From NCBI GenBank assembly GCA_030054245.1, contig JASGCH010000006.1:1-16303 (forward strand): a stretch of 16,303 nt of DNA, in the 5' to 3' direction. Each line of letters begins with the position of its first letter. Within the stretch, counting starts at the first letter, position 1. Both the position numbers and the translations under genes were made by a program. Below are positions 7,946-14,051 of the stretch, piece by piece. The notes beneath the pieces are model-generated. The model did not search any database, was not told where the DNA came from, and saw only the letters and a program-made list of their open reading frames with translations. This DNA is from Gammaproteobacteria bacterium. Its GTDB lineage: Bacteria > Pseudomonadota > Gammaproteobacteria > Burkholderiales > Burkholderiaceae_C.

Positions 7946-7971
7946 TCGCAGTCTTCAGAAGTTGTCATCTC

Positions 7972-10968
7972 ATGAGTACCTACCATTTTAATCCATCACC
8001 TCAGGATTTTATCCATAATGCCATTCAACTATTTGAAAAAAATAACCATGACTTGGCTTTGATAGAAATTGACAAAGGCTTACCATTCCATTCAGAAAAT
8101 GCTTATTTCTGGTATTTGAAATCCAGTATTTTACAAGCCAAGGAGGAATTTCAACTAGCGCTAAGTTGCATAGATAAAGCTATAGGGCTTAGCCCTCAGA
8201 AGGTAGAATATTGGGGTACTCGAGGATTGATTTTGATGTCATTATTGGAATACCCATCAGCGGTCGAAAGCTTTAAGAAAGCCCTGACTATTGATGCCCG
8301 ATCAGCGATTACCTGGTACAATCTAGGGTCTTGTTTTCATAAGCAAAAATTAAGAGAATTGGCCCTGGATTGTTACCACGAGTGTATCATCATTGACATC
8401 GATTACCATGCGGCCTACTTAAACATGGCGATCATTTATGGCGAAATTGGCTGCAAAGAGGAAGAAGAAAAGATATTATCTTGGATGGTAGAGAAATGGC
8501 CAAAGAGTGCCGAAGCTAATTGGAATCTGGGATTTTTGTACTTAATCACGGGTAGATTTAGTCAAGGGTGGCGGTTGCATGATTGGAGGTTTCAGATCAA
8601 TCATTTCCTAGACAAACATCCACAGTTTTTTGTACATCCCAAACAACGAGAACCCCATTGGCACAAAGGCCTAGACATTCGAGGCAAACATATTTTTGTT
8701 TACTTTGAGCAAGGCTTAGGGGACTGTATTCAGTTTGTGCGATTCTTGCCACAGCTGGCGTCTATGGGGGCGACCGTGTTAGCTGGCATACCGGAAAATA
8801 TTGAGCCCTTGCTTTGGAATATGCCGATTACCCTATTAAAACAAGGAGATAATTTGCAGAACTTCGACTATCATTGCCCTATGTTGTCGCTACCGGAGGC
8901 TTTTTCTAGTGATTTTGACAACATCAATGGCCAACCCTACTTACTGGTAGATGAGGCAAGGCAGAATAGGTGGCGCCAAAGAGTAGGTGCTCAATCGTCT
9001 AGGATAAGGGTCGGATTGGTCTGGATGGGGGGTGAGCATAGTGACCAACCCGAATTTGTTGATTTGAATCAAATGAGGAACTTGAGTTTTGAGAAAATTG
9101 CCCAATTAAATCACCCTCGCATTGATTTTTACAATCTCCAAATCGCTAGCCACGGACCTTTGGTTATGCATCCTCTATTAACCCAGCATTGGTCAACCCC
9201 GAATTTCTACGATTTTACTCCGTATATTGGTAATTTTGCGGACACCGCGGCTTTGATCGCTCAACTCGATTTGGTGATTAGCGTCGATACCAGTGTGGTT
9301 CATTTGGCTGGAGCCATTGGGAAACCTGTGTGGATGCTCAATCGATTTAATTCAGATTGGCGTTGGCTACGAAACCGTATTGACAACCCATGGTACGAGA
9401 GTATGACGATCTACTCTCAACCAGAGATAGGGGATTGGGATAGCGTATTGAATGCAGTTGCCAAAGACTTAGCATTACTTATATCCAACCCAAGACAGAC
9501 TAAAGGACTTCCAAACGCTAAGGGGCTGTTGTTAACCAAAGTGGAGAGATTTTTTCGTACGGCCCAAGCCAATATAGAAGCTAAAAGATACGAAGTGGCT
9601 TTAGGTCTATATGACGCCATTTTACAAATAATACCCGATCATCCACTGGCTTTGGATAAAAAAGTCAAGTTGCTTACCGATTTAGGTCAAGATTCTATCA
9701 AGGTGTACAGATGGGACTTACATCCGCACTCAACCCAAACATTACCCCATCTTTCATTCACTTGGATGGATCGGCGTAAGTGGCTACAGAGCCTACAAGA
9801 TATCCATGAGGCCATTCAACTGGAGCCATTCAGGGTGCATGCCTGGACACAACGCGGGCGCTTGTTACAAAAAATCAAAGAGGACTATGCATCTTTAATG
9901 AGTCTGCAAATATCCACGCTTTTACCGGATGACCAAAGCGTACCAGATGCACACTTTGATGCCCAAAGTGGTCGGGCATTGGCTCTTTTGCATGTGGGAG
10001 ATTACGAACTGGGTTGGCAAGCCTACGAATGGCGTAGGTCGCATTCTTCTAAGCGTGAATACAAGGACTTAGTGAGCGTAAAAAAACGCTGGTTGGGGGT
10101 AGAAAGCCTTGCCGGTAAAACGCTTTTGATTGATTGTGATGGGAATTTAGGGGAAGTGATGATGTTTTCTAGGTACCTCAAATACCTCACCTATTTCACT
10201 CCTAAAAAATTGATCATTGTGGTGCCAAAAACCTTGATAGCGTTGTTTCAAAACGGTTCTTTTAGCTTGCATAGTGTATCTTCATCAGCAGATCCCTTAC
10301 CCCTATATGATTTCTGTTGTACGCTAAAATCTTTGCCTCTTTTGTTGAAAAAATGGGTGCCTCATATACCTCGAGTCACTCCGTTTTTGCAAACCCCAGC
10401 TAGTTTTTTGGCTAAATGGACAAAGAAAATAAAAGCTCCGAATAATCGAAAGATTGGACTAGTCTGGAGCGAAGATGAGACAAATACCCAAGCTCGAAAC
10501 TTGTCTTTGGCTGAAATCATGGATAGCATCGGGGGGCTACCGGTGGGATTTCAGAGTTTACAATTTGGAGATCACACGCAAACAGAGCTGGAAATTTATA
10601 GACAAACGATGAATAGGAATAGACCCCAGATATCCCACCATCCGGACATAGAAAGTTTGGCAGATATCGCGGCTATTATGGAAAATTTGGATGTTATTGT
10701 GAGCGTGGACGGCGCAGTGGCTCATTTGGCTGGTGCCCTCCATAAAACGGTTTTTCTACTCAGCAGTTATAATTCTCCATGGTATTGGGGGAGTACTGGA
10801 GAAACCTCTGCTTGGTATCCTAGTATGGTTATTATTCGCCAGACCCAAGAAAACAGCTGGGAGGCTACCCTGACCATTTTGAGGCAGAAGCTAGAAGGGT
10901 ATTTAAAGACGCAAGACCTTTGCACCATCGGTTTACCGCCGGTGCAAAGGGTTCAGTCTAAAACCTAA
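7972..10968 (+). CDS. Double TPR-glycosyltransferase protein, copy 1 (degenerate second half)
   Basis: This 998-residue, probably cytoplasmic protein likely transfers sugar onto a protein or cell-surface glycan; the substrate is unknown. The order is N-terminal TPRs (about 10-200), a G-W-R-L-H-D-W-R junction (about 201), a GT-B/GT9-like domain (about 235-510), a second TPR block (about 530-690) and a second GT-like domain (about 710-985). The first GT has E246-Q-G-L-G-D251, G-L-V-W (348-351) and V438-D-T-S-V-V-H444-L-A-G. The second has D723-G-N-L-G-E728 and V912-D-G-A-V-A-H918, and lacks the W-M-L-N-R-F block, so it may not be catalytic. The ATG is the only reasonable start after an in-frame TGA; no clear Shine-Dalgarno is present. 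About 17 C-terminal residues are encoded by a repeat-derived hairpin. It is first in a three-gene tandem cluster, 46 bases before the next gene. Confidence 0.85.
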   Translation: MSTYHFNPSPQDFIHNAIQLFEKNNHDLALIEIDKGLPFHSENAYFWYLKSSILQAKEEFQLALSCIDKAIGLSPQKVEYWGTRGLILMSLLEYPSAVESFKKALTIDARSAITWYNLGSCFHKQKLRELALDCYHECIIIDIDYHAAYLNMAIIYGEIGCKEEEEKILSWMVEKWPKSAEANWNLGFLYLITGRFSQGWRLHDWRFQINHFLDKHPQFFVHPKQREPHWHKGLDIRGKHIFVYFEQGLGDCIQFVRFLPQLASMGATVLAGIPENIEPLLWNMPITLLKQGDNLQNFDYHCPMLSLPEAFSSDFDNINGQPYLLVDEARQNRWRQRVGAQSSRIRVGLVWMGGEHSDQPEFVDLNQMRNLSFEKIAQLNHPRIDFYNLQIASHGPLVMHPLLTQHWSTPNFYDFTPYIGNFADTAALIAQLDLVISVDTSVVHLAGAIGKPVWMLNRFNSDWRWLRNRIDNPWYESMTIYSQPEIGDWDSVLNAVAKDLALLISNPRQTKGLPNAKGLLLTKVERFFRTAQANIEAKRYEVALGLYDAILQIIPDHPLALDKKVKLLTDLGQDSIKVYRWDLHPHSTQTLPHLSFTWMDRRKWLQSLQDIHEAIQLEPFRVHAWTQRGRLLQKIKEDYASLMSLQISTLLPDDQSVPDAHFDAQSGRALALLHVGDYELGWQAYEWRRSHSSKREYKDLVSVKKRWLGVESLAGKTLLIDCDGNLGEVMMFSRYLKYLTYFTPKKLIIVVPKTLIALFQNGSFSLHSVSSSADPLPLYDFCCTLKSLPLLLKKWVPHIPRVTPFLQTPASFLAKWTKKIKAPNNRKIGLVWSEDETNTQARNLSLAEIMDSIGGLPVGFQSLQFGDHTQTELEIYRQTMNRNRPQISHHPDIESLADIAAIMENLDVIVSVDGAVAHLAGALHKTVFLLSSYNSPWYWGSTGETSAWYPSMVIIRQTQENSWEATLTILRQKLEGYLKTQDLCTIGLPPVQRVQSKT
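10917..10950 (+). repeat. 34-bp palindrome sharing the MITE terminal core, inside the end of copy 1
   Basis: CCTTTGCACC (10917-10926) and GGTGCAAAGG (10941-10950) are perfect inverted arms. An inner CGGT/ACCG stem leaves only a 2-bp mismatch and a 2-base loop. Bases 10914-10926 match the start of the MITE's inverted repeat at 13 positions (AGACCTTTGCACC). The hairpin encodes the C-terminal residues D-L-C-T-I-G-L-P-P-V-Q-R of the glycosyltransferase. A T6 run follows only at 10986-10991, too far for a standard intrinsic terminator. Confidence 0.65.
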
Positions 10969-11014
10969 GCTGTAATGGTCTTGGCTTTTTTAATTTATAT
11001 TTTAGTAGTATCAA

Positions 11015-14011
11015 TTGAGTATTTCTAATCAAGTTATAAACAATTTTAACCAAGCAGTTAAACATTTTGAAGATCAGCGATTTGAAGAATCTTTAGCCTT
11101 GCTCCATAAAGTGCTAAACACCAATGCCCATTGGGCCCATGCTTGGCATTTTCAAGGGGTCGTTTGTTCCCATGCTGGCAAGTTGACAGAAGCTTTGCCC
11201 GGGTTGTCCAAAGCCATCGATATGGACTCCAAAAATGCCAAGTATTGGCATTATAGGGGCTTGGTGTATTGGGGATTGGCAGATTATCGGCAGGCACTTG
11301 CGGATTTTCAAAAGACCTTGGAATTAGAATCAAAAAACGCCTATTATTGGAGCTCCTTGGGCGAAACTTTTGAAAAATTACATTATCTCGATGAAGCTAT
11401 TTTTGCGTATCGGAACGCTTGTCAATTGGCAGACGCCAAGTACGGTTACTTTCTTCAGTGGGCAACTGCGTTAACCAATTCAGGGAGAGTGTTTGAGGTC
11501 AAGGAAGTATTATGGGCGGTTTGTCGCAAGTGGCCTGAAAACTATGTGGGCTATTGGAATTTGAGTTTGAATGAATTGTTATTGGGGCATTACGCAGAAG
11601 GTTGGAGCTTGTATAACCGGCGTATGGAAGCCCCGGGTCTGGTTGATCGACAACCTCAATTGAGACTGGCCTTTGGCTCCAACAAACCTTTATGGGATGG
11701 ACAAGTCGATCTGTTTCAAAAAACTATTTTTGTCTATTGTGAGCAAGGTTATGGAGACAATATTCAATTTTTGCGTTATGTGCCAGAACTAAAAAAAATC
11801 GGAGCAAAAGTTATTTTGGGTGTGCCAGATACCGTCATCCCTCTCGTTTGGAATATGTCAGTTGACGCCATTTTGATCGCTGGAGAGCCTATCCCATCCT
11901 TTGATTATCACTGCCCGATTGTGTCCACCATTCGTGGATTTGTCAAGGCAGTGAGCGATATTAAGGGAACTCCGTATATCACGGTACCACCAGAGAAAAC
12001 GAAGAAATGGGAAGCTAAGTTTAATAAGCATCACCGAAGATTGCGGGTGGGATTGGTTTGGCAAGGGCGAGAAAAGCAACCTGAACAACCTGAGTTGGAT
12101 ACCCTTCATCAACAACGCAATGTGGGGTTTGAACTTTTTGCCGGATTGAAGATACCTGAGGTGGATTTTTTTAGCCTACAATTGGGTATGAATGGACCGG
12201 AGTCTCTCAACTTAGAGGAGCAAAGAGCACGGTTTTGGCCTCAGTCTAATTTTTATGATTGGACCAGCGATATCGAAGATTTTGCAGATACTGCGGCCTT
12301 GATCACCCAACTCGATTTGGTCATTGCGGTGGATACTAGCGTTGTGCATTTGGCGGGTTCCCTAGGCGTCCCGGTGTGGATGCTGAATCGCTTTAATACT
12401 TGTTGGCGTTGGTTGCTCCATCAGGTCGAGACCCCGTGGTACGATGCCATGACGATTTACCACCAACCCAGTTCTGGGGATTGGAGGAGCGTTATGGCCG
12501 AAGTGGCTAAAGATTTAAAGACATTCTATCTTCATTACAGACAGGGAACACCTTGTCCTAAAGTTCTGCCGGGTGCAGTTAATTTGCTACAACAGCGGGC
12601 ACAAGTCTATTTGGTGCGTGCCAATCAAAATAAAGCTCGAGGTTGGCACCATGATGCCTTGGCGCTTTACGATTTGGCGTTAGATATTGACCCTAATTTA
12701 TCCGCCGCTTGGAATAATAAAGGCAATACCTTGACCGATCTAAAAAAGTATGCCGAAGCCATAGATTGTCATACCAAAAATATACAAATGGATCCAAAAA
12801 ATCCCTCCTCGTATGCCAATAGGTCGGCTTGTTGGATTGCCACGGGCCGATGGCAAGAAGCGCTACAAGATAATCTAAAAGCTGTAGAGCTAGAACCTTA
12901 TTTTTGCGATGCTTGGAGCAATATAGGAATTTCCCTACAAGGATTGGGTCGTATGGATGACGCCCTTGCCTATTTTGAATTAGCTACTCGATTAAAACCA
13001 GCCAATTCCCCCGATGAGCACATATCCAACACGCTATGGAACCGGGCAGTGGCTTTATTGACCAAAGAGAACTATACCTTAGGTTGGCAAGAGCACGAAT
13101 GGCGTTGGTATTTACCCAAATCGATAGAAGCACGGAAATTGTGGTCACCTGACAAGCATTGGCTCGGTCAAACCTCTTTAGCAGGTAAAACGCTGGTGGT
13201 TTATGCTGAACAAGGGCTAGGAGACTCTATCATGTTTTTGCGCTATGTGCCCTATCTCAAGCAACTAGGTGCCACCAAAGTTTGGCTACTTATACAAAAA
13301 CCACTGATAGAATTGGTTAACCAGTTTTCTGGTACCGATGGGGTGTATGAATATCCGACCTTGCCCTCGAATCTTAAGTTCGATTTTCAGTGTGCACTGC
13401 TAAGCCTACCCTTAGCTTTAACCCAATATGTGCCACACATTCCCAGTTTAGTACCTTATTTGAAGACTCCTGAAAAGTATAAAAAGAAATGGAAATTAAA
13501 GAAGCAGTCGCTGGCCAAACTGCGTATAGGCTTGGTTTGGGAGGGCGGAAGTGCTTCAGAAGCTAATGTACATCGGAATATTCCATTTGAGCCGTTCATG
13601 CAGTGTTTTCATGGACTACCGTTGGAATTTCACAGTCTTCAAAAAGGTCAGCCAGCGGAAGGCATGGCCGAAACACATCAACTTCGACATCATTGGCAAC
13701 TACACCATCACCAACTAGGGTGTATGGCCGATACCGCGGCTTTGATTGAAACATTAGATTTGATCGTGTCCGTAGATACCAGTGTAGCACACTTGGCTGG
13801 AGCCTTGAATAAACCGGTATGGTTGCTGAATCGCTTCGATACTTGTTGGCGTTGGTTGTCAGAATCTAGAACCTCCTTATGGTACCCAAGTATGGAGATA
13901 TTTCGACAACCCAGTGCTGGTGATTGGCTACCTGTTCTGGAATCGGTTAGGGCGCGTCTGCAGGAGTTAGCGGTCAAAAAACCAGACGCCCCGTTTATGA
14001 CAGGGGCATAG
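11015..14011 (+). CDS. Double TPR-glycosyltransferase protein, copy 2 (both halves intact)
   Basis: This is the 998-residue paralogue of the preceding gene and the best-preserved member. TPRs at about 5-200 lead into a first GT-B/GT9-like domain with E243-Q-G-Y-G-D248 and V439-D-T-S-V-V-H445-L-A-G, followed by a W-M-L-N-R-F block. A second TPR set (about 530-690, with canonical A-W-N-N-K-G-N and A-W-S-N-I-G motifs) leads into a second domain with E732-Q-G-L-G-D737 and V920-D-T-S-V-A-H926-L-A-G, also with W-L-L-N-R-F. Both domains therefore look able to bind a nucleotide sugar. The start is a TTG: an in-frame TAG lies two codons upstream, and the first in-frame ATG lies deep in the TPRs. No Shine-Dalgarno is visible, so initiation may depend on translation of the gene before it. 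It likely acts with its neighbours on a shared protein or glycan target. Confidence 0.85.
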   Translation: MSISNQVINNFNQAVKHFEDQRFEESLALLHKVLNTNAHWAHAWHFQGVVCSHAGKLTEALPGLSKAIDMDSKNAKYWHYRGLVYWGLADYRQALADFQKTLELESKNAYYWSSLGETFEKLHYLDEAIFAYRNACQLADAKYGYFLQWATALTNSGRVFEVKEVLWAVCRKWPENYVGYWNLSLNELLLGHYAEGWSLYNRRMEAPGLVDRQPQLRLAFGSNKPLWDGQVDLFQKTIFVYCEQGYGDNIQFLRYVPELKKIGAKVILGVPDTVIPLVWNMSVDAILIAGEPIPSFDYHCPIVSTIRGFVKAVSDIKGTPYITVPPEKTKKWEAKFNKHHRRLRVGLVWQGREKQPEQPELDTLHQQRNVGFELFAGLKIPEVDFFSLQLGMNGPESLNLEEQRARFWPQSNFYDWTSDIEDFADTAALITQLDLVIAVDTSVVHLAGSLGVPVWMLNRFNTCWRWLLHQVETPWYDAMTIYHQPSSGDWRSVMAEVAKDLKTFYLHYRQGTPCPKVLPGAVNLLQQRAQVYLVRANQNKARGWHHDALALYDLALDIDPNLSAAWNNKGNTLTDLKKYAEAIDCHTKNIQMDPKNPSSYANRSACWIATGRWQEALQDNLKAVELEPYFCDAWSNIGISLQGLGRMDDALAYFELATRLKPANSPDEHISNTLWNRAVALLTKENYTLGWQEHEWRWYLPKSIEARKLWSPDKHWLGQTSLAGKTLVVYAEQGLGDSIMFLRYVPYLKQLGATKVWLLIQKPLIELVNQFSGTDGVYEYPTLPSNLKFDFQCALLSLPLALTQYVPHIPSLVPYLKTPEKYKKKWKLKKQSLAKLRIGLVWEGGSASEANVHRNIPFEPFMQCFHGLPLEFHSLQKGQPAEGMAETHQLRHHWQLHHHQLGCMADTAALIETLDLIVSVDTSVAHLAGALNKPVWLLNRFDTCWRWLSESRTSLWYPSMEIFRQPSAGDWLPVLESVRARLQELAVKKPDAPFMTGA

Positions 14012-14044
14012 GAACCCCTGATACCTAGGTGTGTATTTTTTTTT
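13988..14044 (+). promoter_or_regulatory. Alternative stem-loops and T9 run between copies 2 and 3
   Basis: GCCCC (13988-13992) can pair with GGGGC (14003-14007). Alternatively CAGGGG (14001-14006) can pair with CCCCTG (14015-14020), so the two stems exclude each other around the stop codon of copy 2. A run of nine T (14036-14044) follows 15 bases after the second stem, which is too far for a textbook terminator. It could attenuate transcription into copy 3 or be a slippage-prone spacer just 7 bases before its ATG. Confidence 0.35.
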
Positions 14045-14051
14045 ATTGGCT

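Larger units (their letters stand above)
7214..7971. other. Repeat-rich divergent intergenic region
   Basis: This 758-base region separates the giant minus-strand gene from the plus-strand glycosyltransferase cluster, so it must hold the promoters for both, unless the cluster is read from elsewhere. No credible gene is present. It contains a stem-loop (7251-7267), a diverged inverted-repeat pair (7305-7322 and 7928-7945), a partial repeat copy (7331-7349), the MITE-like element (7400-7566), a 7-bp inverted repeat TCAATTC/GAATTGA (7580-7586 and 7602-7608) and an 11-bp direct repeat (7713-7723 and 7748-7758). I recognise no riboswitch or known small RNA. Confidence 0.7.

Noticed and set aside
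10917..10991. Intrinsic terminator after copy 1
   Set aside because: The stem is strong but lies inside the coding region, and the T6 run is 35 bases away from it, so the standard stem-plus-T-tract layout is missing.
7972..14011. Recent duplication of copies 1 and 2, suggested by their identical length of 998 residues
   Set aside because: Their sequences are strongly diverged and indels occur in different places, so the equal length is a coincidence.
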